Assembly (NCBI RefSeq): GCF_019823105.1
Contig: NZ_CP081958.1
Coordinates: 992,001 to 1,056,000, forward strand
Origin: Halobaculum magnesiiphilum
GTDB lineage: Archaea; Halobacteriota; Halobacteria; Halobacteriales; Haloferacaceae
DNA: 64,000 nt
Direction of reading: 5' to 3'
The notes under the pieces are model-generated. The model worked only from the letters and a program-made list of their open reading frames with translations. It searched no databases and was not told where the DNA came from. Within the stretch, counting starts at the first letter, position 1. The number at the start of each line of letters is the position of its first letter. A program made the translations under genes and the position numbers. Below are positions 49,852 to 58,433 of the stretch, one piece after another.

Positions 49852-50409
49852 TCACACCTCCTTGTAATAGCGCCGTTCGTCGTGGCCGTCGTCGTGGTGG
49901 ACGCGGGCCGTGTTGGACTGGAGCTTGTCGAGTGCCCGCTGCACCTGTAGCTCGTTGCTGTCCGTGAGCGCGGCGACGTCGGCCACACGTCCGGAATAGG
50001 CGATCGGGCCGCCTTGTTCCTCGGGGAGCTTCGCCGGGAGGGACTGTTCGGGAGCGTTGTACTCCTCGATCTGGGCCTTCGAGGGGAGGATCGTGAAGAC
50101 CTCATTCGCCAGCTCGGTCACTTCGGGATCTTCCTGTACGGCCTGCTCGATGGTTGAGAGGCGGGCTTCAAGGCTCTGAAGCCGGTTGTTCGTCGTGTGA
50201 GCCTCTGAAATGAGTTCAGACACTTGTGCCGCGACTTCACTGTCAGTACTGCCGCGGGCTGGCGCGTGCTGGCCGTTGACTTCCTTCTGGACGGAGAGCC
50301 GGACGAGGTGGCTCAACGAGTCGACGTTGGGGTTCTCGGCGGCGTATTCCTCCCACTGCTCCTTCTGGTCGGGCGACAGTAGGAGGTTGAAACGCTGGTT
50401 TTCGGACAT
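49852..50409 (-). CDS. Ribbon-helix-helix regulator with C-terminal winged-helix-like domain
   Basis: A 185-residue protein from the ATG complementary to 50407-50409. The first 45 residues (ENQRFNLLLSPDQKEQWEEYAAENPNVDSLSHLVRLSVQKEV) fit a MetJ/Arc-type RHH DNA-binding domain: one beta-strand and two helices. A coiled coil follows (about 60-105), then a helical end with SGRVADVAALTDSNELQVQRALDKLQSN that looks like a winged helix. The frame extends upstream by 20 residues, but the palindromic operator argues against using them. It probably represses the integrase operon, including itself, and might also act as an excision factor. Confidence 0.78.
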   Translation of the reverse strand: MSENQRFNLLLSPDQKEQWEEYAAENPNVDSLSHLVRLSVQKEVNGQHAPARGSTDSEVAAQVSELISEAHTTNNRLQSLEARLSTIEQAVQEDPEVTELANEVFTILPSKAQIEEYNAPEQSLPAKLPEEQGGPIAYSGRVADVAALTDSNELQVQRALDKLQSNTARVHHDDGHDERRYYKEV

Positions 50410-50413
50410 GGTG

Positions 50414-50450
50414 GTACTACCGGGTAGTACTACTGGGTGGTCGTATATAC
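50414..50450 (-). promoter_or_regulatory. Promoter with palindromic operator of the regulator-integrase operon
   Basis: GTACTAC, centre CGG, GTAGTAC (50414-50430) is a perfect 7-bp dyad. A second, imperfect copy follows at 50428-50440 (TACTACTGGGTGG against TACTACCGGGTAG). GTATATAC at 50443-50450 is a TATA box on the minus strand. A transcript starting about 27 bp from it would begin inside the dyad, just before the ATG at 50409. Repeated short sites are typical for RHH proteins, so autoregulation is likely. Confidence 0.68.
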
Positions 50451-50475
50451 GTCCTACGTACGTTCCCAACTACGC

Positions 50476-50485
50476 CGAGTGGATG
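50476..50485 (+). other. Right attachment site core (attR)
   Basis: CGAGTGGATG in context ACTACGCCGAGTGGATGTGGAA. Downstream it continues as the host creatininase codons WNESIPDL. Joining host sequence left of attL to sequence right of attR restores an uninterrupted VEWMWNESIPDL reading frame. Confidence 0.82.
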
Positions 50486-50872
50486 TGGAATGAATCGATC
50501 CCGGACCTCGTCTCGGACGTGTTCGAGCACAACGGCCCCCACGGCGGCCCGAAGGAGACGGCGATGATCATGCACATCGCCGAGGAGTTGGTCCGGACGG
50601 ATCAACTGGAGTCGGCCCGCGACGGCGGAATCGTCGATCTCGCGGACGCGAACCTCCGGACCAACGGCGCGCGGACCTTCTACGACTCGGCGGACAACTC
50701 CGGGAACGGCGTCTTCGGCGACCAGACCGACGCAACGCCCGAGAAGGGGGAGAAGCTGTTCGAGGCCGCGACCGACCAGCTCGTCCACCTGCTGGAGTGG
50801 ATCGACGACCAGCCGTTCGCGGACCTCATGCCGAAATCGCACGTGGATCCACAGCCCGGCAGCCGCCGATGA
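50476..50872 (+). pseudogene. Creatininase-family gene, 3' part, separated from its start
   Basis: The open frame after attR encodes the C-terminal half of the creatininase-family protein: WNESIPDLVSDVFEHNGPHGGPKETAMIMHIAEELV and then GARTFYDSADNSGNGVFGDQTDATPEKGEKLFEAATDQL, ending at TGA 50870-50872. It aligns with the matching region of the element-borne paralogue. No start or promoter for it is visible in the plus direction at the element's right end. Together with 36068-36475 it would make an intact protein of about 265 residues after excision. Confidence 0.93.
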
Positions 50873-51627
50873 AGGACGCGACGGCCGAGGAGCTGGCGGC
50901 GGCGCTCGCGGACGCGCACGCGACCGCCTCGTCCATCACCCCAGACACGCTCCCGAGCGTCGACTCGACGGCCGACGCCTACCGGGTTCAGGAGCGTCTC
51001 GTCGACCGGGTGCGGGACAGGCGCGGGGAGCCGGTCGGCTACAAGATCGGCTTCACGAACGAACGCGTCCGTCGGGACCTGTCGGTCGACGAACCGGGAT
51101 ACGGCCGGGTGCTCGATGGGACGGTCCGGTCCTCGCCGGCGACCGTCGACGCCGAGGAGTTCGTCGACCCGCGGATCGAGCCGGAGATCGCGTTCCGGCT
51201 CGGTTCCGACCTCCCGGCCGACGCCTCACGCGACCGCGTCCGCGACGCGGTGACCGCGGTCGTCCCGGCGATCGAGGTGGTCGACAGCCGGACCGGGTGG
51301 GAGTTCGACGCGCCGCTGGCGGTGGCGGACAACTGCCTCGACGCGGGACTCGTTCTCGGCGAGGGAATCGATCCCGCCGACCTCGCGCTCGCCGACGAGG
51401 CGGTAACGCTCCGCGTCGACGGAGACCCGGTCGACTCGGGCGTCGGCACTGACGTGTTCGGACACCCGCTGGCGGCGCTCGCATGGCTCGCGGACGCGGT
51501 CGACGGCCTCCCGGCCGGCACGCTCGTCACGACCGGGTCGCTGACGGAGCCGGTTCCCGTCGCCCCCGGGGAGACCGCGGTCGCGACGTTCGCGTCGCTC
51601 GGGAGCGTCGATCTCCGGGTTCGGTAG
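50869..51627 (+). CDS. 2-keto-4-pentenoate hydratase/FAH-superfamily protein
   Basis: A 252-residue member of the fumarylacetoacetase-like superfamily. GYKIGFTNERVRRDLSVDEPGYGRVL, the metal-ligand strand DPRIEPEIAFRLG (ExE) and VPAIEVVDSR match 2-hydroxypentadienoate hydratases and 4-oxalocrotonate decarboxylases. Its ATG overlaps the creatininase stop (ATGA), so originally it was coupled to that gene. Insertion of the 14-kb element separates it from the original promoter, and its expression may now depend on readthrough or an unseen promoter. The true substrate is unknown. Confidence 0.87.
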   Translation: MKDATAEELAAALADAHATASSITPDTLPSVDSTADAYRVQERLVDRVRDRRGEPVGYKIGFTNERVRRDLSVDEPGYGRVLDGTVRSSPATVDAEEFVDPRIEPEIAFRLGSDLPADASRDRVRDAVTAVVPAIEVVDSRTGWEFDAPLAVADNCLDAGLVLGEGIDPADLALADEAVTLRVDGDPVDSGVGTDVFGHPLAALAWLADAVDGLPAGTLVTTGSLTEPVPVAPGETAVATFASLGSVDLRVR

Positions 51628-51835
51628 GGCGAACAGGCGACACCCGCTGTCGGTGCGGGACTCGGGGCGCGCCCCACCGCCCCGCTGTCCCTCCCGTCGT
51701 CCGTCGGAGGGTCCGGACTCGTTCCCGTCGCGGCGTGTCGCACACCCGCTTCACGCGACGGGGCGGTTCTCAGCGCATGCGGGGGCTGGTGCCGGTTCGG
51801 TATTTGAACGCTCGTCTCGACGCCTGACTGATCCG

Positions 51836-52531
51836 CTAATCGACTTTCGTGCTCACGGCGAGTCCGGAACCGACGGGGAGCACCGTCGTCTCGAATGCGT
51901 CGTCGTCGCAGACCGCGTCGAGGTAGGCGGCGATGCCGCGGGTCTGCTCGTTCGCGGCGTCGAGCGCGGCCGCGCCGCCGTCGGCGTCGGCGTCGCTGTG
52001 GCTTCCGTCGTCACCCTCCACGGCCGCCAGTAGCGCGTCGAAGTCGATCGGGCCGCGCATGATGTTATCCGCGGCGACGACGCCGCCGGGGGCGATCTTG
52101 TCGCGAACGGCGCGGAAGGCGTCCGCGTAGCGCTCCTTCTGGTGGTCGACGAGCACCACGTCGAAGGGACCGTCGTAGCGTTCGATCGTCTCCATCGCGT
52201 CGCCCCCCTCGAAGACGCAGCGGTCGGCGAGCCCCGCGCCGGTCATGAACTCCCGGCCCTGGTCGAGTTCGTCGGCGTCGAACTCCGTGAGGATCACGCG
52301 CTCGGCGCCGCCGCGGAGGAACCACGAGGCGGAGTAGCCGAACCCGGAGCCGAACTCGAAGACGGTCTCGGCGTCGGTGAGGCGCGCGAGCAGGCGGAGG
52401 ACGGCGCCCGACTCCGGGCCGATGTTCGGGAAGTCGTGCTCGTCGGCGAACGCGGCCATCCCCGCCTGTACGTCGGTGTGCTCGGGGCCGGTCGCGCGGA
52501 CGAACCGGGAGACCTCGTCTGTGAGTACCAT
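51836..52531 (-). CDS. O-methyltransferase (Methyltransf_3/COMT-like)
   Basis: A 231-residue enzyme. FEFGSGFGYSASWFLRGGAERVILTEFDAD (SAM site), CVFEGGDAMETIERYDGPFDVVLVDHQKERYADAF (metal-binding Asp region) and GGVVAADNIMRG (DN metal-ligand pair) fit the cation-dependent caffeoyl-CoA-type O-methyltransferases. There is a low-complexity insertion near residues 170-185 (EGDDGSHSDADADGGAAA). The substrate cannot be read. It stands alone with a 208-bp upstream-strand gap to the hydratase gene's stop. Confidence 0.89.
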   Translation of the reverse strand: MVLTDEVSRFVRATGPEHTDVQAGMAAFADEHDFPNIGPESGAVLRLLARLTDAETVFEFGSGFGYSASWFLRGGAERVILTEFDADELDQGREFMTGAGLADRCVFEGGDAMETIERYDGPFDVVLVDHQKERYADAFRAVRDKIAPGGVVAADNIMRGPIDFDALLAAVEGDDGSHSDADADGGAAALDAANEQTRGIAAYLDAVCDDDAFETTVLPVGSGLAVSTKVD

Positions 52532-52658
52532 GCGGGAAGATCGACGGCGGTCGACTTGTATCCCGACGCCGGAGTGGGGGACCCCTGGTCAGTCACGTGG
52601 ACCGGTCGCGGGGCCGCCGTGGGAGTTATGTCGCTCGCTCGTGCGGGGCCGGTAGGCG

Positions 52659-53339
52659 ATGGACACCCACCTCACGCTGGAGTTCGGCCACCGCGATCCG
52701 CTCCCCGCAGGCCACGACGACGAGGTTCGGACGCCCGACGTGCTCGTCGAGCGGTTTCTGCGGGAGTACACCGACCCCGGCGACCGCGTGCTCGACCCGT
52801 TCGCGGGGTTCGGGACGACGCTGACGGTGGCCGAACGCCTGGGTCGGGTTCCCGTCGGCGTCGAGTACGAGGCCGACCGCGTCGCCGCGATCCGCGACCG
52901 CCTCGGCGACGACCACGGCGGCGAGGTCCGTCACGCGAGCACGCTCGACCTCGACGGGTCGTGGTTCCCCCCGTGCGACTGCTGTTTCACGTCGCCGCCG
53001 TTCGATACCCACACGATCGACCTGAATCCCTTCGAGAACTACGAGGGCGAGAGCACGTACGCCGACTACCTCGACGACATCGAAGCCGCGTTCCGCGGCG
53101 TCGCCTCTGCGATGGTCCCCGGCGGCACCGTCGTGATCGACATCGTGAACGTCCGCGAGGGCGAGCACGTCACCCCGCTGGCGTTCGACGTGGCCGACCG
53201 TGTGTGCGACGTGCTTCGGTTCGACGGCGAGGTCGTGATCGAGTGGGAGGGAGAGGGGTACGAGGGCACGGCGGGGCGCTACGGCTACGGGTTCGACCAC
53301 TCGTACTGTCTGGTGTTCGAGAAGCGGGCGGCGGAGTGA
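52659..53339 (+). CDS. DNA/RNA amino-methyltransferase-like protein (SPPF motif)
   Basis: A 226-residue SAM methyltransferase. Motif I is RVLDPFAGFGTTLTVAERLG, followed by VGVEYEADR. Motif IV is CCFTSPPFDTH, the (D/S/N)PP(Y/F) motif of enzymes that methylate exocyclic amino groups of bases. No target-recognition domain or nuclease is beside it. It may be an orphan DNA methyltransferase or a TRM11-like RNA enzyme; the sequence does not decide between these. Confidence 0.84.
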   Translation: MDTHLTLEFGHRDPLPAGHDDEVRTPDVLVERFLREYTDPGDRVLDPFAGFGTTLTVAERLGRVPVGVEYEADRVAAIRDRLGDDHGGEVRHASTLDLDGSWFPPCDCCFTSPPFDTHTIDLNPFENYEGESTYADYLDDIEAAFRGVASAMVPGGTVVIDIVNVREGEHVTPLAFDVADRVCDVLRFDGEVVIEWEGEGYEGTAGRYGYGFDHSYCLVFEKRAAE

Positions 53340-53372
53340 GCTGAGCGACGGAGTGAACCGGGCGAGTCGCCG

Positions 53373-53819
53373 TCAGGCCGCGAGGTAGCCGCCGAGCACC
53401 AGCAGGACGAACCCGACGACGGCGGCGGCGTTGTAGAAGGTGCCGGCGTCGCGTGCGGCGGTCCGGACCTTGCGCTGTTCGAGCGCAGAGCGGACCTTGC
53501 TTCCTCCGACCTCGACGAGTCCGGTCATGACGAGCCACAGCGTCAGCATCGTGAGCACGACGTGTCCGCGCGGCGGCGCGAACAGCCCCTCGGCACCGTA
53601 CACCGTCGCGGCCATGTGACCGCCGGTCGCGACGAACACGATCGCGCCGACGCGGGTGATCGTGGAGACGCCGGAGACGACGCTGCCGAGTAGCTCCGGG
53701 CTCGCGTCGCCGTCCCTCGCGAGCGGGATGACCTTCCAGGCGGTGAGGACGACCGCGCCGACCCAGAGGCCGGCGAACAGGGTGTGGAACACGTACGCCG
53801 CGGTGAGCGCGGCTTGCAT
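53373..53819 (-). CDS. CopD-like integral membrane protein
   Basis: A 148-residue protein with four hydrophobic segments: [64 protein letters not shown] and [19 protein letters not shown]. The [10 protein letters not shown]...THMAA-type layout recalls the CopD-like/DUF4149 membrane families. The start at the ATG complementary to 53817-53819 is chosen because a TTTATGC promoter-like element lies 39-45 bp upstream; a longer frame (to 53870) is possible. Function unknown. Confidence 0.76.
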   Translation of the reverse strand: MQAALTAAYVFHTLFAGLWVGAVVLTAWKVIPLARDGDASPELLGSVVSGVSTITRVGAIVFVATGGHMAATVYGAEGLFAPPRGHVVLTMLTLWLVMTGLVEVGGSKVRSALEQRKVRTAARDAGTFYNAAAVVGFVLLVLGGYLAA

Positions 53820-53993
53820 CGGAGCGACTTGCACGAGCGATCCCACCCACGGCAGACGCATAAATCCCACACGCCGCGGCGACGGTCGCGGCCGCCGTCG
53901 GCGCTTCAGTCGTCGCCTCGGTCGTCGCCACTTGGGGGCTATCGGAGCTCCGTCTCCCCCTCGCTTAAGCCGCAGGCCGACGAGGCGTTAGGC

Positions 53994-55673
53994 ATGTTCG
54001 ACCCCGACGACCTCGAATCGATCCGCGAGGGCAAGCGGGAGTGGGAGGAGGAGACCCTCTCCCCGACGCTCGACCGCTTCGGGGAGCGAAAGGAGGAGTT
54101 CACCACCGACACCGGCGGCCAGGAGGTGAAACGGCTGTACACCCCCGACGACGTGTCCGACCTCGACTACGAGGAGGACGTGGGGTTCCCCGGCGAGGAG
54201 CCGTACACCCGCGGCGTCTACCCGACGATGCACCGCGGGCGCTTGTGGACGATGCGCCAGTACGCCGGGATGGGCACCGCCGCGGAGACGAACGAGCGCT
54301 TCCAGTACCTCATCGACCAGGGCTCCTCGGGGCTGTCGATGGCGTTCGACCTGCCCACCCAGATGGGTTACGACTCCGACGCCGCGATGGCCGCCGGCGA
54401 GGTCGGGAAGTCCGGCGTCGCCATCGACTCGCTGGAGGACTTCGAGCGCGTGTTCGACGACATCCCGCTGGATGAGGTGTCCACGTCGATGACGATCAAC
54501 GCGCCCGCCTCGATCCTGCTGGCGATGTACGTCGCCGTCGGCGACCGCCAGGGCGTCGACCGCGCGGAGCTGCGCGGCACCATCCAGAACGACATCATGA
54601 AGGAGTACATCGCGCGAAACCTCTACATCTACCCGCCGGAGCCGTCGATGCGGCTCATCACGGACATCTTCGAGTTCTGCGCGAACGAGACCCCCAAGTT
54701 CAACACCATCTCCATCTCGGGGTACCACATCCGCGAGGCCGGTTCCACCGCCGCCCAGGAGATCGCGTTCACCCTCGGCAACGGCATCGAGTACGTGCAG
54801 GCGGCCGTCGACGCCGGCCTCGACGTGGACGAGTTCGCGCCACAGCTGTCGTTCTTCTTCAACGCCCACAACAACATCCTCGAGGAGGTGGCGAAGTTCC
54901 GCGCGGCCCGCCGGATGTGGGCGAAGATCATGGAGGAGCGATTCGGCGCGGAGAACCCCAAGTCGAAGCAGCTGAAGTTCCACACCCAGACCGCCGGGTC
55001 GACGCTCACCGCCCAGCAGATCGAGAACAACGTCGTCCGCGTCGGCTACCAGGCGCTCGCGGCCGTCCTCGGCGGCACCCAGAGCCTCCACACCAACGGG
55101 AAGGACGAGGCGCTGTCGCTGCCGACCGAGCAGTCGGTCCGGACGGCGCTTCGCACCCAGCAGATCCTCGCCCACGAGTCGGGCGCCGCCGACACGATCG
55201 ACCCGCTGGCGGGCAGCTACTACGTCGAGGACCTCACCGACGGCATCGAGGAGGAGGCCTTCGAGATACTCGAGGAGGTCGACCGCCGCGGGGGGATGCT
55301 CGACGCCGTGAAGAGCCAGTGGGTCCAGCGCCAGATCCAGGACACCGCCTTCGAGCGCCAGCGCGAGATCGAGGAGGGCGAGCGGGTCATCGTCGGCGTC
55401 AACGAGTACGAGGTCGAGGAGGAGGACGCCCACGTCGACCTCGAGGAGGTGTCCGAGGAGGAGGAACAGGCGCAGATCGACCGGGTGAACGAGCTCCGCG
55501 ACGACCGCGACGACGAAGCCGTCGAGGACGCGCTCGCGTCGCTGCGGGACGCCTGCCGCGGCGACGCGAACGTGATGCCCCACATCGTCGACGCGGTGAA
55601 GGCGTACGCGACGGTCGGCGAGATCGCCGACGTGATGCGCGAGGAGTTCGGCGAGTACAAGCCCGGGCAGTAG
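53994..55673 (+). CDS. mcmA: Methylmalonyl-CoA mutase, large (catalytic) subunit
   Basis: A 559-residue catalytic subunit interconverting methylmalonyl-CoA and succinyl-CoA with adenosylcobalamin. Distinct stretches are [56 protein letters not shown], the [19 protein letters not shown] substrate region, and [22 protein letters not shown]. The C-terminal cobalamin-binding domain (DxHxxG) is absent; in haloarchaea it is usually a separate gene, not seen in this window. ATG 53994 is at a leaderless distance from GCTTAAGC near 53964. The epimerase gene follows directly. Confidence 0.94.
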   Translation: MFDPDDLESIREGKREWEEETLSPTLDRFGERKEEFTTDTGGQEVKRLYTPDDVSDLDYEEDVGFPGEEPYTRGVYPTMHRGRLWTMRQYAGMGTAAETNERFQYLIDQGSSGLSMAFDLPTQMGYDSDAAMAAGEVGKSGVAIDSLEDFERVFDDIPLDEVSTSMTINAPASILLAMYVAVGDRQGVDRAELRGTIQNDIMKEYIARNLYIYPPEPSMRLITDIFEFCANETPKFNTISISGYHIREAGSTAAQEIAFTLGNGIEYVQAAVDAGLDVDEFAPQLSFFFNAHNNILEEVAKFRAARRMWAKIMEERFGAENPKSKQLKFHTQTAGSTLTAQQIENNVVRVGYQALAAVLGGTQSLHTNGKDEALSLPTEQSVRTALRTQQILAHESGAADTIDPLAGSYYVEDLTDGIEEEAFEILEEVDRRGGMLDAVKSQWVQRQIQDTAFERQREIEEGERVIVGVNEYEVEEEDAHVDLEEVSEEEEQAQIDRVNELRDDRDDEAVEDALASLRDACRGDANVMPHIVDAVKAYATVGEIADVMREEFGEYKPGQ

Positions 55674-55711
55674 ACGCCCCCTTTACCTTCCGCGCGCCGT
55701 ACCCGCCGGGT

Positions 55712-56098
55712 ATGCGCCTCGATCACGCCGGGATCGCGACCGACGACGCGGCCGAACTCGCCGCGCTGTACGCGGATCTGCTCGACTGTGAGATCGTTCA
55801 CGAGGAGGAGTTCGACGGGATGGCGGTCGTCTTCCTCGAACTGGGCGGCTCCTATCTCGAACTGCTGGAACCCCTCGGCGACGAGGGGACGATCGCCGGC
55901 TACCTCGACCGCAACGGGCCGGGGATCCACCACCTCGCGTTCGCGACCGACGACATCGAAGGCGCGCTCGACCGCGCTCGCGACCTCGGGATCGAGTCCA
56001 TCGACGACGAGCCGCGGCCGGGCGCGTGGGGCCACGAGGTCGCCTTCCTGCACCCGCGCGACACCGGCGGCGTGCTGGTGGAGTTCGTCGAGCACTGA
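55712..56098 (+). CDS. mce: Methylmalonyl-CoA epimerase
   Basis: A 128-residue vicinal-oxygen-chelate protein interconverting the two methylmalonyl-CoA epimers. HAGIATDDAAELAALYADLL (metal His), LELGGSYLELLEPLG (Glu ligand), GPGIHHLAFATDDI (His ligand) and HPRDTGGVLVEFVEH (final Glu) are all present. It follows mcmA with 38 bp between, and the two steps are consecutive in propionyl-CoA conversion to succinyl-CoA. TTTACC at 55682-55687 may serve as its own TATA element. Confidence 0.93.
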   Translation: MRLDHAGIATDDAAELAALYADLLDCEIVHEEEFDGMAVVFLELGGSYLELLEPLGDEGTIAGYLDRNGPGIHHLAFATDDIEGALDRARDLGIESIDDEPRPGAWGHEVAFLHPRDTGGVLVEFVEH

Positions 56099-56194
56099 GG
56101 CGCCCGATCGGGAACGGTTGTCACACGGTCCGATCCCTGTTATTTGTACTTCACTGCCGGTAAGATTATTGTCGGGTAGTGGTCGTGTTCATCC

Positions 56195-58312
56195 GTGCGA
56201 CGACGCAACTTCCTCGGCGCGGTCGGCGCGAGCGCGGGGGCGCTCGCGGTCGGCTCGACCGGCGCGCGCGCGGAAACGACGGACAGCGATCGGGTGGACG
56301 AACTCCTCTTCGACTCGACGGCGAGTCTGCTGGCGGCAGACGGAACGCCCGCGGCCGCCGACGCGGACTTCGTCGCGGTGCGCGCGGAGCCGACCGCGGT
56401 CACCGTCGACGAGGACGGCGACGGCGACGCCGTGGAATACCCGGACGACCGGCCGATCCCGCTGGCCGGCGTCGACGGCGACGTGGTCGCCTTCGGCGCG
56501 CCCGTCGTCCAGAACGGCACCGACTTCCTCTACGGGAACGAGGAGGTCGTCCTGAACGCGCTCGACCGCGTCGCCGGGTCGGGGACGGTCGCCTTCGACG
56601 AGACACACGGGCAGTTCTACGACGCCGACGCCCACACCGCGTTCATCCAGTACGCCGAGCTCAACGGCTACGCCTTCGAGGCGACGGGCACCGACGGCGA
56701 CTTCGCCGCGGCGCTGTCGAGGGCCGACGCCGCGGTGGTCACCTCGCCGTCGGAGGGGTTCTCCGACGAGGAGCTCGACGCGCTCGCGGCGTTCGTCGCC
56801 GACGGCGGCGGCCTGTTGCTGTTCGACCAGTCGGACTTCGGCAACTTCGACGCGACGGACAACCTCAACGAGATCGCGGGGGCGCTCGATCTGGCGTTCC
56901 GCTTCAACGACGACCAGGTGATCGACGGGACGAACAACGCGGGCGTCGGCTTCGTCCCGACGACGACGCGGTTCGACGCCGATTACCCCGAGCTGTTCGC
57001 CGACCGGAAGGGGCTCGGCTTCGAGGTCGACACCTCCCGGACGTACACCGCGGAGGTCGTGGAGGTGACCGACGGCGACACCGTCGACGTGCGCATCCCG
57101 CGCTCGGGCGCGCCCGACTACTTCGATACGGTGCGCCTGCTCGGGATCGACACCCCGGAGACGACCGCCGACCCGGAACTCCCCGCCGAGTGGGAGGGGA
57201 TCGACTCGATCGAGTACCTCCTCTCGAAGGGCGAGGCGTCGGCGACGTGGGCGCGCGGGGAGCTGTCTGGCGCGACGGTCGACCTCTCGTTCGACCCCGC
57301 CGAGGGCGCCCGCGGCGACTTCGGCCGGCTGCTGTGTTACCTCCGGTACGACGCCGACGGCGACGGCTCCCGCGACGACAGCTACAACCGCCGCGCGGTC
57401 GCCGGCGGCTACGCCCGGGTGTACGACTCCGGCCTCACGAACCACGACGCGTTCATCGAGGTCGAGCGGACGGCCCGCGAGCGCGGTCTCGGCGTGTGGG
57501 AGGGGAGCGACCCCGACGCGTCCGCCCCGACGCGGCCCTCCCGGGTCGAGAAGGTGTTGTTCCCGCGGGCGGCGCCCATCGAGGCCGGCGAGGGGGCGGC
57601 GGTCGTCGCTCGCGCGGGCGAGTCGGCCTCGGTTCCCGGCGCGCCGCTGGCGGCCGTCGACGAGGGCGCGAGCGTCGCGCTCGTGGGCGCACAGACGATC
57701 GGCGAGGACTACGACGGCCCCGACGCGCCGGTCGACGACCCCGACGCGTACGACGCCTACCAGTTCACCACGGGCGTGGTGGACGACCTCACCGCGCGCG
57801 CCGGCGAGGTGCTGATCGACGGCGGGCACGGGCAGTTCGCCGCCGAGGAGTCGGTGAGCGCCGAGGACGCCGCCTACTTCCAGCGGTATCTCGAGGGGCT
57901 CGACACCGGCTTCACGCAGTACAACGAGCTGGCGTCGATGCGGAAGCTGACCCGCGGCCGCGCGGTCGTCGTCTCCGCGCCGACCGAGGACTACGCCGAC
58001 GCGGAACTGGCGGCGCTGCGCCGGTACGCCCGCGGCGGCGGCGCCGTCGTGGTGCTCGCCGGCCGCGCGGCCGACCGCGAACGCGTCAACGGGCTGCTCG
58101 ACGCGCTCGACGCCGACCTCGCGCTCGGCGCCGGCGCCGTCGACGACGCGAGCGCCAACGCCGGGCGTCCGGACCTCCCCGTGACGAACGACGTGGCCGT
58201 CGAGCCGCCGGTGCTCGGGAGCGAGCGCGATCGGGACGAGGGCAAGGGTCACGGTCGCGGCCGCGGCGAGGACGGCGAGGAGGACTCGCTGGCGGGCGCC
58301 CTGTTCGGGTGA
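56195..58312 (+). CDS. Tat-exported thermonuclease-domain protein with two DUF4350-like domains
   Basis: A 705-residue protein from GTG 56195. The N-terminus RRRNFLGAVGASAGALAVG is a twin-arginine signal, so it is exported folded. Residues about 125-265 form a DUF4350/GATase-like domain (AFDETHGQFYDADAHTAFIQYAEL). Residues about 285-430 are a staphylococcal-nuclease domain (AEVVEVTDGDTVDVRIP, VRLLGIDTPET, GGYARVYDSG). Residues about 535-685 repeat the first module (LIDGGHGQFAAEESVSAEDA). A predicted extracellular DNase, possibly used to obtain phosphate or nucleotides from DNA. AT-rich sequence at 56160-56170 may hold its promoter. Confidence 0.87.
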   Translation: MRRRNFLGAVGASAGALAVGSTGARAETTDSDRVDELLFDSTASLLAADGTPAAADADFVAVRAEPTAVTVDEDGDGDAVEYPDDRPIPLAGVDGDVVAFGAPVVQNGTDFLYGNEEVVLNALDRVAGSGTVAFDETHGQFYDADAHTAFIQYAELNGYAFEATGTDGDFAAALSRADAAVVTSPSEGFSDEELDALAAFVADGGGLLLFDQSDFGNFDATDNLNEIAGALDLAFRFNDDQVIDGTNNAGVGFVPTTTRFDADYPELFADRKGLGFEVDTSRTYTAEVVEVTDGDTVDVRIPRSGAPDYFDTVRLLGIDTPETTADPELPAEWEGIDSIEYLLSKGEASATWARGELSGATVDLSFDPAEGARGDFGRLLCYLRYDADGDGSRDDSYNRRAVAGGYARVYDSGLTNHDAFIEVERTARERGLGVWEGSDPDASAPTRPSRVEKVLFPRAAPIEAGEGAAVVARAGESASVPGAPLAAVDEGASVALVGAQTIGEDYDGPDAPVDDPDAYDAYQFTTGVVDDLTARAGEVLIDGGHGQFAAEESVSAEDAAYFQRYLEGLDTGFTQYNELASMRKLTRGRAVVVSAPTEDYADAELAALRRYARGGGAVVVLAGRAADRERVNGLLDALDADLALGAGAVDDASANAGRPDLPVTNDVAVEPPVLGSERDRDEGKGHGRGRGEDGEEDSLAGALFG

Positions 58313-58433
58313 GTCGCCGGCGAGGACGGCGGTCCCGGAAACCGCGGCGATGGCTCGGCGGTCGCCCCGGCGTTCGGTCGACGCCCCCCTAGCGATGGAA
58401 AGAGGGTAGTGGGATGGGGTACATCCGGGTTCC

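Larger units (their letters stand above)
36466..50485. mobile_element. 14.0-kb integrated element in a creatininase-family gene
   Basis: The host frame is split between codons of the VEWMW motif, with the direct repeat CGAGTGGATG at both junctions (36466-36475 and 50476-50485); one copy plus the interior measures 14,010 bp. Inside are a tyrosine integrase and RHH regulator at the right end, a PrimPol-type replication protein with a structured intergenic region, a ParB-like/Dam fusion, a type IIG restriction-modification enzyme, a HalOD1 protein, a block of small genes, a coiled-coil membrane protein and a full-length creatininase gene. GC content is lower than in flanking genes. No capsid, terminase or portal gene is recognised, so it looks plasmid-like rather than a tailed provirus. 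Confidence 0.9.

Noticed and set aside
36466-50485. Tailed-virus provirus
   Set aside because: No terminase, portal, major capsid or tail genes are recognised; the content is plasmid-like, and one weak beta-sandwich resemblance is not enough.
53988-55583. 531-codon minus-strand frame opposite mcmA
   Set aside because: Antisense shadow of a strongly conserved enzyme gene.
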